From an uncultured bacterium (GTDB lineage Bacteria; Planctomycetota; GCA-002687715), in contig CADEGH010000005.1 in NCBI GenBank assembly GCA_902826835.1, forward strand, positions 26,545 through 90,544: a stretch of DNA of 64,000 bases, given 5' to 3'. The notes beneath the pieces are model-generated. The model saw only the letters and a program-made list of their open reading frames with translations. It did no database searches and was not told the DNA's origin. Each line of letters opens with the position of its first letter. Within the stretch, counting starts at the first letter, position 1. Both the position numbers and the translations under genes were made by a program. Positions 15,714 to 23,785 of the stretch are shown in pieces.

Positions 15714-15730
15714 CGAGCCACCGTGGCTCG
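15714..15730. promoter_or_regulatory. Inverted repeat in operon leader
   Basis: CGAGCCA and TGGCTCG pair across a three-base spacer, about 40 bases before the ATG of the 12-Cys protein gene. It could be an operator or a leader hairpin. Only the symmetry supports this. Confidence 0.35.
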
Positions 15731-15799
15731 TGCGAGTGCGAATCGAGTCGAGAGCACCTTCGAGCACGAACGGGCAATAGTCAAATGGTCGACGAACGA

Positions 15800-15816
15800 G
15801 TCACGCCGACCGTGAC
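15800..15816. promoter_or_regulatory. 17-base palindrome, copy 1
   Basis: GTCACGCCGACCGTGAC has six-base perfect arms (GTCACG/CGTGAC). It differs from copy 2 at only two central bases. It lies 125 bases upstream of the Cys-rich operon start, a reasonable operator position for a dimeric repressor or activator. No regulator gene is adjacent. Confidence 0.45.
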
Positions 15817-16030
15817 GTACGAGGCGTCGGAAACCCGCTCGCGATACTCGAATCAGGGCTTTGATCGTCTGGACTTTTCGAACTGCGGGATGGTGGGGTT
15901 CGGCCTAAGCCGAGAGCGGGGCTTACTTAGGGCCGCATTCGAAAATCGGGGTTTCGAGTTCGAGTCTTGTCAGGCTGACGATCGGTGTCGCGCAGCGCGC
16001 GACGGCTCCACAATTGCGTGGAACCGACAA

Positions 16031-16047
16031 GTCACGGTGACCGTGAC
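16031..16047. promoter_or_regulatory. 17-base palindrome, copy 2
   Basis: GTCACGGTGACCGTGAC has eight-base perfect arms around a single central G. It lies 231 bases from copy 1, close to 22 helical turns, so both could face the same side of the DNA. It shares fifteen of seventeen bases with copy 1. Confidence 0.45.
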
Positions 16048-16320
16048 CATTCGCCCCCTCTCCCGGCTCCTCCTCTGGGGGCATTCGACCGACCTGCGTT
16101 CCCGCGTTCGGCACGTTTATTGAGCAGGTCGTCCGAAATTGTCCGCGGTAGTTCGGAAAACGCCTGGGTAATTCAGCGTGGACGACGTGGTGGGGTGCGA
16201 GACCCGGAATCGCGCCGGTTCGAGATTCCGACGAGCTGCGCCGCCTGGTCGCGCTCTCGATCCGGAGTGCGAGGGCGACCCTCGATCGAGCCAGCGTTCG
16301 CACGAGGGCCGAATGCCCGG

Positions 16321-18564
16321 TCAGGGAGTCAGCGAAAGGGTCGACCAGTCGCTTCGCCTGGTGGCGAGATCAGTGCCGGGATAGACGGCGGACAGGCGCC
16401 ATTCGAGTTTCACTCGGCGGACCGAGTAGCGGACGAGGGTGCCGGAGTAGTACTCGCGGAGCGCTTCCCAGTGAATCTCGGGATGATTGGCGGAGACGCG
16501 GTCAGCCAGTCGAGGAACGTACCGAACGGTGCCACCCGGGTCACGAGCAAGATCCCGCTCGGGGGCCCGGTAGAGGATGCGAAAACTCGCGCCCCCCATC
16601 GAGAAGACTTGGGCGAGCTCCAAGTCTCGGCCTTTCGGGAAATCGAAGATGATCCAGGTGGGCAACTCCCGCACGGAATAGGTGGCACCGGCTCCTGGTG
16701 ACGCAATGCCTGGGAAGGTGGGAAGCTCGTTGCTCCACTGAACCTGGATCGGGCCGACATCCGAGGTGTGGAACTCGCGGAGCGCACGGCCGAACATCCA
16801 GGTGTGGACTTGATCGAGTCCTAGGGTGAGTTGTGCTTCGGATCCAGGCAGTGGGTAGGCGTGGCTCGGGCCGACCTCGGTCTCGAATGCAAAGTAGAAG
16901 GGCGAAGCACTCGGGGTTTTTTCGATCAGCAGCACGGGGTGGACACGCGGATCGACGGGAGACTCCATTCCGAATCGCAAGGTGCCGGGCAACTTGGGAG
17001 GTAGGGATCGGTACAAGGGCCCGGTCAGGGCTGTCGGCGCGCCCGGCAATTCCGCGCTCGAGAATTGTCGTGCAAGGTCTCCCCAGGTCAGGATTTGCAC
17101 CGGACCACTGGTGCGCGTGAGCCATCCCGATTCGAGGACTCCGGCTTCGTCGAAGAAGCCTCGCACCGTCGCGCCGCGGGAGACGAAGGGAGGTCTGAGG
17201 GCTCGGGAATAGAGCGGAGCCAGGACCAAGGGGATTCCCGACGACTCGGCCGCGGAATCGATGATCGCGAGGGAGTGGCCGGTAGAGGCGGCCGACTCCG
17301 CCAGAGTGCGGCGGGTGGCAATGTCATGGGCTACACGTCTCTCCAGGCGGGCGGTGTGAATCAGGGCATCGATTTGGATCACGAGGAGCGCGACGAAGAG
17401 AGCCATGCGCACTCGCCTTAGCCGTGGCGTCGGGCTTCCGAGTCCCGCTCCCGCGAGTGCGAGGATCCAGGCCATCGGGAGGTACGCGGCGCGCCCGAAA
17501 CGGCCGTCGGAGACGCTCGTCTCCAGTCCCATACTCCACATGAACAAGGCTGGGAGCGCAAATGCGCCGGCGGCGATGGCCAGCTTCGCGGCGAGCCCGC
17601 GATGGGCTTTCCAGGTCATCCAACCGCCAAGGCCCACCGCCAGGAGGAACAGCGCGACCGCCGCAAAAACCGGGACACCGAGTTCCGGCAACCAAGCGCC
17701 CTCGGTCTGGCGTGGCGGCAAAGCGCGCCAGGGGGCGGCGCACCAAGCGACCAATCCCGGGAGTGCAGCAAACATCCGCGGGATCGTCGACCAATCCGCG
17801 GCGGTCCCGCCGCCGTATACGAGCGACGGGGTTCCGAGGTAGCGCCACCTCCAGGCAAACAGGAGAGCGCTGGGTAGAAGGAAGAACAGCGCCGCAGTTG
17901 GGCGCCGGCGGAGGGCTCGCGCACTCGCGAGCAGCGCGAGGCAGGGAACCAGCACTCCGGCGTTGTGCGCACCGAGGGCGAGGGCCGCAATGGTGCCGGG
18001 GTACAGCCACGCAAGGCGGGGACTGGCTTCGGAAAGGTGCTCCAAAGTTCGCCAGGTGGCCAGCGCGAGGACGAGCACCACGGGAATTCCCAGCGAGGCA
18101 ATCCAACTCACGCCTTGGATGCCGGCCGCGGAAACGGCAAAGAGGAGGGTGCCCCACAGCGCCGCGCGGCGGCCTAACGCGGCATGGAGTCGCAGGAACA
18201 GCAAGGCGGCTGCCAGACCATGGAAGACCAATCCGGCCGTGTGCATCACGGCGGAGTCGAGGGGCACTCCGCCGACTTTCACCAGGGGAGCGAGGATCGC
18301 CCAGACGACCGGCTGAAAGAGGGGCGCCTCCGGCCACGGCAAGACAGGGAGTTCACCACTCCACCATTGCTCGGGTGCGAGAAGCAGTCGGATCGCATCG
18401 GCCAGTTGCCGCCCGGCGGACGGGAGGAGCCAATAGTCGTCGATTTGGAACTGGAGGGTGAGTACCCAGGCTTGGCAGGCGGCGGCGAGGGCGCCCACGA
18501 ACAGCGCCAAGCGCCACGAACCCGAAGGTCGCGCGGGATCGCGCTCCTCGGCTTTCGGCCGCAT
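16321..18564 (-). CDS. Polytopic membrane protein, GT-C glycosyltransferase-like
   Basis: A 747-residue protein. The first 450 residues carry about ten hydrophobic helices, starting LALFVGALAAACQAWVL. The next loop has the acidic pair FQIDDYW. Then come PLFQPVVWAI, MHTAGLVFHGLAAALLFLRL, and WGTLLFAVSAAGIQGVSWIAS. This order (acidic loop, 'H...H' helix, LFA helix with W-I-A) resembles GT-C transferases that use lipid-linked sugars, so a role in glycan or mannosyl transfer in the envelope is plausible. The last 300 residues form an extracytoplasmic domain I do not recognise. It overlaps the RNase Z stop by one base (ATGA arrangement), so the two are co-transcribed, a curious pairing. A polymer-repeat assembly protein is an alternative. 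Confidence 0.7.
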   Translation of the reverse strand: MRPKAEERDPARPSGSWRLALFVGALAAACQAWVLTLQFQIDDYWLLPSAGRQLADAIRLLLAPEQWWSGELPVLPWPEAPLFQPVVWAILAPLVKVGGVPLDSAVMHTAGLVFHGLAAALLFLRLHAALGRRAALWGTLLFAVSAAGIQGVSWIASLGIPVVLVLALATWRTLEHLSEASPRLAWLYPGTIAALALGAHNAGVLVPCLALLASARALRRRPTAALFFLLPSALLFAWRWRYLGTPSLVYGGGTAADWSTIPRMFAALPGLVAWCAAPWRALPPRQTEGAWLPELGVPVFAAVALFLLAVGLGGWMTWKAHRGLAAKLAIAAGAFALPALFMWSMGLETSVSDGRFGRAAYLPMAWILALAGAGLGSPTPRLRRVRMALFVALLVIQIDALIHTARLERRVAHDIATRRTLAESAASTGHSLAIIDSAAESSGIPLVLAPLYSRALRPPFVSRGATVRGFFDEAGVLESGWLTRTSGPVQILTWGDLARQFSSAELPGAPTALTGPLYRSLPPKLPGTLRFGMESPVDPRVHPVLLIEKTPSASPFYFAFETEVGPSHAYPLPGSEAQLTLGLDQVHTWMFGRALREFHTSDVGPIQVQWSNELPTFPGIASPGAGATYSVRELPTWIIFDFPKGRDLELAQVFSMGGASFRILYRAPERDLARDPGGTVRYVPRLADRVSANHPEIHWEALREYYSGTLVRYSVRRVKLEWRLSAVYPGTDLATRRSDWSTLSLTP

Positions 18565-19481
18565 CAGAGTTCGATTCTCATGAGGTCCTTCGCCATCATC
18601 AACGAGGGATAGACCTCGCGCCCCTCCTTGGCGAGCACGTCGAGGCTCGGGCCTTCGTAGCGCGTCGAGAAGTGAGTGGCGACAAACGCTTTCGCCTCCG
18701 CATCGCGCGCGATGGTCGCGGCTTGGCGAATCGTGGAGTGCTTGCGGTCCCGGGCCAGTTCGAGCTCGGCATCTCCGTAGGTCGCCTCATGGACCAAGAG
18801 GTCGACCCCCACCGATAATCGCTGCGCCGCGCCGCAGTAGGCGGTATCGGTGCAGTACGCGAAGGCCTTGCCCGGCCTCGGGGGACCGACGACCAGCTCC
18901 GGAGAGATCGTCCTCCCGTCCGAAAGAACGATCGACTCGCCGCGCTGCAACCGACCGCGCTCCGGTCCGAAGGGAACCCCCAACTGGTCCGCGGTTTCCG
19001 AATCGAAGCGGCCGAGCAGATCCTTTTCCTGCAAGCGAAATCCCATCGCGGGAATCGTGTGATCGAGGGGCGCGGTGTAGACGATCCAATCCCGAGTTTC
19101 CCAGATGGGACCGTCGGTGTTGGGCGCGATCTCGTGGACGTGGATTTCGAATCCGAATTTGGTGGGCCGGGGAAAGGTCGTCATGAAATCGACGAAACGC
19201 TTGATCCCCTTCGGGCCGTGGATGTGCAGAGGGGGCTCGCGTTCACTCAAGTTCAGACTCGAAAGCAGGCCGCCGAGTCCGAAGATGTGATCCCCGTGCA
19301 AGTGGGTGATGAAGATGTGGTGGAGCTTCCGCCGCGGGATCTCCGCCTTGAGCATCCGGAACTGGGTTCCTTCACCGCAGTCGAAGAGGAAGGTCTCGCC
19401 CTCCCGGATCAACGCGAGGGAAGAGAGGCCGCGGCGAACCGTAGGGGCGGCACTGCTCGTGCCGAGGATGACAACTTCCAC
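18564..19481 (-). CDS. rnz: Ribonuclease Z
   Basis: A 305-residue metallo-beta-lactamase-fold nuclease. It shows ILGTSSAAPTVRRGLSSLAL, FDCGEGTQFRML, and the zinc motif THLHGDHIFGL (His60, His62, Asp64, His65). CTDTAYC supplies the later Asp, and ATHFSTRY is the C-terminal His motif. These are the tRNase Z features; the enzyme cuts the 3' trailer of tRNA precursors that lack encoded CCA. Length fits the short bacterial form. The start is a GTG at 19481. It is the first gene of a two-gene transcript with the membrane protein downstream. Confidence 0.95.
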   Translation of the reverse strand: MEVVILGTSSAAPTVRRGLSSLALIREGETFLFDCGEGTQFRMLKAEIPRRKLHHIFITHLHGDHIFGLGGLLSSLNLSEREPPLHIHGPKGIKRFVDFMTTFPRPTKFGFEIHVHEIAPNTDGPIWETRDWIVYTAPLDHTIPAMGFRLQEKDLLGRFDSETADQLGVPFGPERGRLQRGESIVLSDGRTISPELVVGPPRPGKAFAYCTDTAYCGAAQRLSVGVDLLVHEATYGDAELELARDRKHSTIRQAATIARDAEAKAFVATHFSTRYEGPSLDVLAKEGREVYPSLMMAKDLMRIEL

Positions 19482-19595
19482 GCTGACCGTGTCCAGGCGA
19501 GGTCAACAGGCGACTTCGGCGAGGAAGGCACCCAACCGGGGCTCGCACGGTCCGGCACCTGCGAGGGACGGCGATGGTAGCTCGGTCCCCCCGGT

Positions 19596-20027
19596 TCAGA
19601 ACTGGAAGGTGAAGTTGGCGACCGGCGAGCGGCGAACGAATCCGGTGACCGGATTCCATTCCACGCTGACCACATCGACCGGCACCGAGACCAGCGGAAA
19701 ACCCGGTGGCAAACAAATCGTCCAGGTGTAGGTACCCGATGGGTTCGGGGCCACGTAGGTAGGGGGCGACGGGTAGGGGGCCAAGAGCTGGTTGACGATC
19801 GCGATCGAATCGTGGATACCGAGGCCGAACAAAGGCCCGCTCCCCGTGGGCACGGTGGGCACCACGGAAATGAGGTTGAAGAGACGGAGCGTGGGAGTGG
19901 CCCCGCTGACGTGGATCCGGGCGCTGCCGGCCCCGCACGGGGCACTCAGGGTCAAGGTCAATTGGGCCGGAGACAGCGACGCTAGGAGCGCCAGGCTTAC
20001 GGCGGATTGCAGCAGGAATCGGGTCAC
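19596..20027 (-). CDS. Small secreted beta-rich protein, unknown
   Basis: This 143-residue protein has a signal peptide (FLLQSAVSLALLASLSPAQ, cleavage after the Ala). The mature part is beta-rich with two cysteines (APCGAG and TICLPPG) that could form one disulfide. Segments such as RIHVSGATPTLRLFNLIS and TYTWTICLPPGFPLVSVPVD recall the small C-terminal modules on this organism's larger secreted proteins. I do not recognise a named family. The start is a GTG at 20027. It stands alone, divergent from the thiolase at 20226 and about 115 bases upstream of rnz on the same strand. Confidence 0.65.
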   Translation of the reverse strand: MTRFLLQSAVSLALLASLSPAQLTLTLSAPCGAGSARIHVSGATPTLRLFNLISVVPTVPTGSGPLFGLGIHDSIAIVNQLLAPYPSPPTYVAPNPSGTYTWTICLPPGFPLVSVPVDVVSVEWNPVTGFVRRSPVANFTFQF

Positions 20028-20225
20028 GGGGGCCTCGACTAGGAGCCTACCCCCGGGAGGTCCGGGGCGCCAAGCCTAAAGCAGTCGAACGGGGTCAGGG
20101 GGGAGACCCCGTCTCGAAAGATTGGGACTCCCGCCGGCTCCCTGGGCCGTCGTTTGGACGGCGGAAGGGGCTTGCTAAGACCCCGAGCGGTGGGTCGCTC
20201 CCGCGAGCGCGTCACCCCAATCAGC

Positions 20226-21407
20226 ATGGCAAAAGCGGTCATCACTCACGCCCTCCGGTCCCCGATCGGAAAATTCCTCGGCCAATTTCAGGATCTGCCC
20301 GCCCCGGACTTGGGGGCCGCGGTGATCCGTGCGCTTCTGGAGAGGGCTTCGGTCGACCCTCGCGAGGTCGAGGATGTCGTGATGGGATGCGCGCGCCAGG
20401 CGGGCCTCGGACCCAACCCGGCCCGGCAGGCCAGCCTGAAGGCCGGCTTGCCCGAAACCGTCCCCGCTTCGACCGTGAACATGGCCTGCGGGTCGGGCCT
20501 CCTCGCGGTGATGCAGGCGGTCCGCATGATCCAAACCGGCGAGGCCACCTGTGTGGTGGCGGGTGGTATGGAGAACATGTCGCGGGTCCCCTTCCTCTTG
20601 CCCGAGGCGCGGCGGGGCTACCGCATGGGACATCGGCCGATGGTCGACGCGATGTACCAAGACGGGTTTCTCTGTCCGATGGCCGGCCAGTTGATGGGTG
20701 AGACCGCCGAGACGCTCGCGCGGCAATTCGGGATTTCGCGCGACGAGCAGGATGCCTACGCCGCTCGGTCCCACCAACGGGTCGAGGCGGTGGGCGCGCG
20801 TTGGCGGGATGAGATCGCGCCCGTCGTGATCGTCGGACGCAAGGGCGAGAGCACCACCGCCGCGGCGGACGAGCATCCTCGGACCGGAATGACCTCAGGC
20901 AGTCTCCAGGGGCTCGCCCCCGTCTTCGATCCGAAACAGGGTTCGGTGACGGCGGGGAACTCGAGCGGGATTACCGATGGTGCGGCCGCATTGCTCGTGA
21001 TGAGCGAGCCGCTGGCGAAAGCGCGCGGTTTCGAACCGCTCGCGGTGATCGAAGGGCAAGCTTCTGGCGGCGTGGACCCGCGCGTGATGGGGCTCGGTCC
21101 GGTACCTGCGGTGCGCCGATTGCTCGCTTCGGTCGGGCGTCGGCTTGAGGCCTACGAGCGGATCGAACTCAACGAGGCGTTCGCGGCCCAGGTGCTCGCC
21201 TGCGTCCGCGAACTCGACCTGGACCAGGCTCGCGTGAATGTCGCGGGCGGGGCCATCGCCCTCGGGCATCCGATCGGAGCCACGGGTGCTCGCATCCTGG
21301 TAACCCTGCTCCACGAAATGCGCCGATCGAACGCCAAGCTTGGGCTCGCCACCCTGTGCATCAGTGGTGGCCAAGGATTGGCGATGAGTCTGGTCCGTTC
21401 TGCTTGA
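20226..21407 (+). CDS. Acetyl-CoA C-acyltransferase (second thiolase)
   Basis: This 393-residue thiolase aligns end to end with the one at 4763. It has NMACGSG with Cys88, [16 protein letters not shown] with the catalytic His, and TLCISGGQG with the second Cys. The two differ enough to suggest different chain-length ranges. The start was set at ATG 20226 because the thiolase fold begins there ([17 protein letters not shown]); an upstream in-frame ATG at 20154 would add an uncharacteristic basic leader. There is no clear ribosome binding site. It is followed four bases later by two cyclophilin genes and then an enoyl-CoA hydratase, all on the same strand. Confidence 0.94.
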   Translation: MAKAVITHALRSPIGKFLGQFQDLPAPDLGAAVIRALLERASVDPREVEDVVMGCARQAGLGPNPARQASLKAGLPETVPASTVNMACGSGLLAVMQAVRMIQTGEATCVVAGGMENMSRVPFLLPEARRGYRMGHRPMVDAMYQDGFLCPMAGQLMGETAETLARQFGISRDEQDAYAARSHQRVEAVGARWRDEIAPVVIVGRKGESTTAAADEHPRTGMTSGSLQGLAPVFDPKQGSVTAGNSSGITDGAAALLVMSEPLAKARGFEPLAVIEGQASGGVDPRVMGLGPVPAVRRLLASVGRRLEAYERIELNEAFAAQVLACVRELDLDQARVNVAGGAIALGHPIGATGARILVTLLHEMRRSNAKLGLATLCISGGQGLAMSLVRSA

Positions 21408-21410
21408 GGC

Positions 21411-22418
21411 ATGAGGACGCACAACATGCAAACGGGATCATGGAGTCGGATGGGGCTTTGCCTCTTGGGACTGGTGTCGATGGCCATCGGGCAGGGAGAA
21501 GCCAAGAAAGGCGGCCTCTCCGCGACTCTCGCGGCCCCCAAGGCTACGGTATTGGCGGGACGCCCGATCACGGTGACGCTGACGATCGCGAACAGTGGGC
21601 CCGAAGCGGGCTCGAGCCTCGCCCGCAGCCTCGTCGTGCGCGATCAATGCGTGGTGGCCGCGCCTCCGCCGATGATGCCGGGGGAGCGCAAGGGACAGTG
21701 GACCAAACTCGTGTCCGGAGTGAAGACGGGAACTTTCTCGAAGCTCGAGGTCGGGGATTCCATCACCGTGACCCTGCAGGTCGCGTTGCCTGAGGATCTG
21801 AACACGACGGGCGGGCCGGTCTCTCTGCAATGGGTCGGCGCGAAGAATTCGCCGCTCGACGGCCTGCGCAGCAATGAACTGCCTTTCCAGATCACCTCTT
21901 CGTCCAACCCTCTGGCCACGCTCGAAACGAGCGAAGGGACCGTGGTGTTGGAACTCTGGCCGAACGAAGCCCCGAACCACGTCAACAATTTCATCGAGCT
22001 CGCCGAGAAGGGCTTCTACTCCAACCGCCTGTTTCATCGGGTGATCGCCAACTTCATGGTCCAAACCGGTTGCCCTGAGGGCACCGGCACGGGGGGGCCC
22101 GGCTATTCCATCGGCCCGGAGTTCAATGCCCAGTCCTTCAAGAAGGGGGTGCTCGGCATGGCGCGGGCGGCCGCCGTGGATTCCGCCGGCAGCCAATTCT
22201 TCGTTTGCGTGGCGGATCGCCCCGATCTCGACAAGAAGTACACTGCGTTCGGCCGCGTGTTCGAGGGGCAAGAAATCGTCGATCGCATCAGCGTCGTCCC
22301 CACGACCGCGGGAGTGGATCGGCCGCACCAGGACGTGATCTTGAAATCAGTCACCGTCGACCTGCCGAAGGGATTCGAGCGCAAGGCGGTCGTCAAGGTC
22401 GCGGAGGGATCAAAATGA
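21411..22418 (+). CDS. Exported peptidylprolyl isomerase (cyclophilin) with N-terminal extension
   Basis: A 335-residue protein in three parts. A signal peptide ([16 protein letters not shown]) is followed by a beta-rich, probably Ig-like region of about 130 residues ([24 protein letters not shown]). The third part is a cyclophilin domain from about residue 165: [42 protein letters not shown], then [10 protein letters not shown]. The conserved R in FHRV and the F/Q pair are present, so it should be active in cis-trans prolyl isomerisation outside the cytoplasm. ATG 21426 has a better ribosome site (GAGG nine bases upstream) than 21411, so the true start may be there. It overlaps the next, cytosolic cyclophilin gene by four bases; the tandem suggests duplication with relocation. 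Confidence 0.88.
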   Translation: MRTHNMQTGSWSRMGLCLLGLVSMAIGQGEAKKGGLSATLAAPKATVLAGRPITVTLTIANSGPEAGSSLARSLVVRDQCVVAAPPPMMPGERKGQWTKLVSGVKTGTFSKLEVGDSITVTLQVALPEDLNTTGGPVSLQWVGAKNSPLDGLRSNELPFQITSSSNPLATLETSEGTVVLELWPNEAPNHVNNFIELAEKGFYSNRLFHRVIANFMVQTGCPEGTGTGGPGYSIGPEFNAQSFKKGVLGMARAAAVDSAGSQFFVCVADRPDLDKKYTAFGRVFEGQEIVDRISVVPTTAGVDRPHQDVILKSVTVDLPKGFERKAVVKVAEGSK

Positions 22419-22888
22419 GCGCGAAGACCGGAGTGATCAAAACGTCCCTGGGTGACATGACCATCGAGCTTTGGCCCGACAAGGCGCCAGGGCACGTTGA
22501 GAATTTTCAAAAACTCGCGGACAAGGGCTTTTACGACAATCTCCTTTTCCACCGGGTCATCGACGGATTCATGATCCAAACCGGGTGCCCGCTCGGAAGC
22601 GGGACCGGCGGCCCGGGCTGGAAAGTCAAGGCGGAGTTCAACGACGCACGCTTCACGAAGGGTGTGCTCGGCATGGCCCGCAGCGCGCATCCCGACAGCG
22701 CCGGAAGCCAGTTTTTCATCTGCGTAGCCGATGCTTTCCACCTGAACGGCAGCTACACCGCGTTCGGCAAGGTGAGCGCGGGGATGGACGTCGCGGATCG
22801 CATCGCCACCGTTCCGCGGGACCGCCGCGACAAGCCGCTCGAAGACGTGAAGCTCCTGGCCGTGACCGTCGACGTCGCGAAGAAATGA
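22415..22888 (+). CDS. Peptidylprolyl isomerase (cyclophilin), cytosolic
   Basis: A 157-residue single-domain cyclophilin: IKTSLGDMTIELWPDKAPGHVENF, FHRVIDGFMIQTGCPLGSGTGGPGW, and GSQFFICVADAFHLNGSYTAFGKV. The catalytic Arg (FHRV) and binding residues FM-Q and QFF are intact. There is no signal peptide, so it should act in the cytoplasm on newly made proteins. It is close in sequence to the C-terminal domain of the exported cyclophilin just upstream and overlaps it by four bases. Confidence 0.93.
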   Translation: MSAKTGVIKTSLGDMTIELWPDKAPGHVENFQKLADKGFYDNLLFHRVIDGFMIQTGCPLGSGTGGPGWKVKAEFNDARFTKGVLGMARSAHPDSAGSQFFICVADAFHLNGSYTAFGKVSAGMDVADRIATVPRDRRDKPLEDVKLLAVTVDVAKK

Positions 22889-22895
22889 GGATCGC

Positions 22896-23708
22896 GTGAC
22901 CACTTTTGCCGTACCCGGATCCGACGAACTCGTGTTGCAAGAGTGCCACGAGGGCGTCGTGCTGCTCACCCTGAATCGCCCTGACAAGCTCAACGCACTC
23001 TCGGCGGCTCTCTTGGAGCAGTTGTCGGATGCGCTCATCGAACTCGAGGACGACGAGGAGGTCGGAGCCATCGTGATCACGGGGTCGCCGGCCGCCAAGC
23101 GTCCGGCGTTCGCGGCGGGGGCCGATATCGCCGAGATGGCCAAGATGAGCCCCCTCGAGCTGCGCCAACACGCCCATCTCGGGCAGGTGGCGTGCACGAT
23201 GATCGAAGGCATGCCCAAGCCAGTGATTGCGGCCGTGAACGGATTTGCTCTCGGGGGTGGTTGTGAGCTCGCGATGGCCTGCCACTTCCGCTACGCGGCC
23301 AAGGGCGCGCAATTCGGCCAGCCCGAAATCAACCTGGGCATCATCCCCGGTTTCGGCGGGACTCAGCGTCTTCTGCGTCACATCGGCAAGGGGCCAGCGC
23401 TCGAACTCCTTCTTTCCGGGGACAGCATCGACGCCGACCAGGCGGAGCGCCTCGGTCTCGTCAATCGCGTCGTCGAACCGGCCGCGCTCATTCCCACCGT
23501 GATCGAACTGGCGCGCAAGCTGGCCAGCAAAGCCCCGGTGGCTCGCCGGCTGATCCTCGATGCCGTGATCCGCGGAGCGGATTTGCCCCTGGAGGCCGCT
23601 CAGGCTCTGGAAGCCGATTTGTTCGGCTTGACCGGAGCGACGATCGACGTTCGCGAGGGCTTGTCGGCCTTCCTTGAAAAGCGCGCCGCGAAGTGGGTGG
23701 GGCGTTGA
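22896..23708 (+). CDS. Enoyl-CoA hydratase
   Basis: A 270-residue crotonase-fold enzyme. AFAAGADIAEM forms the CoA-binding oxyanion loop. NGFALGGGCELAMACHFRYA and FGQPEINLGIIPGFGGTQRL provide both catalytic glutamates. It hydrates 2-enoyl-CoA to 3-hydroxyacyl-CoA. The start is GTG at 22896, seven bases after the cyclophilin stop, with GAGGA between. It supplies the hydratase step missing from the 4763-11600 operon, which has the flanking dehydrogenase and thiolase activities. Confidence 0.92.
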   Translation: MTTFAVPGSDELVLQECHEGVVLLTLNRPDKLNALSAALLEQLSDALIELEDDEEVGAIVITGSPAAKRPAFAAGADIAEMAKMSPLELRQHAHLGQVACTMIEGMPKPVIAAVNGFALGGGCELAMACHFRYAAKGAQFGQPEINLGIIPGFGGTQRLLRHIGKGPALELLLSGDSIDADQAERLGLVNRVVEPAALIPTVIELARKLASKAPVARRLILDAVIRGADLPLEAAQALEADLFGLTGATIDVREGLSAFLEKRAAKWVGR

Positions 23709-23785
23709 TTCCGGGCGTTCGTTAGCCGGCGTTTTCCACCATTGAGCCAGTCGAGATCCCGCCACCGCGGGACGGATCTTTCGCC

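Larger units (their letters stand above)
15676..16320. other. 645-base gene-free regulatory region
   Basis: This region lies upstream of the minus-strand Cys-rich operon and downstream of the minus-strand membrane-protein gene. No frame gives a recognisable protein. It holds two near-identical 17-base palindromes (15800 and 16031) and a seven-pair inverted repeat at 15714-15730 (CGAGCCA/TGGCTCG), 40 bases before the operon start. On the minus strand, TTGACT (15773-15778) is a possible -35 box without a convincing -10. Confidence 0.6.
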
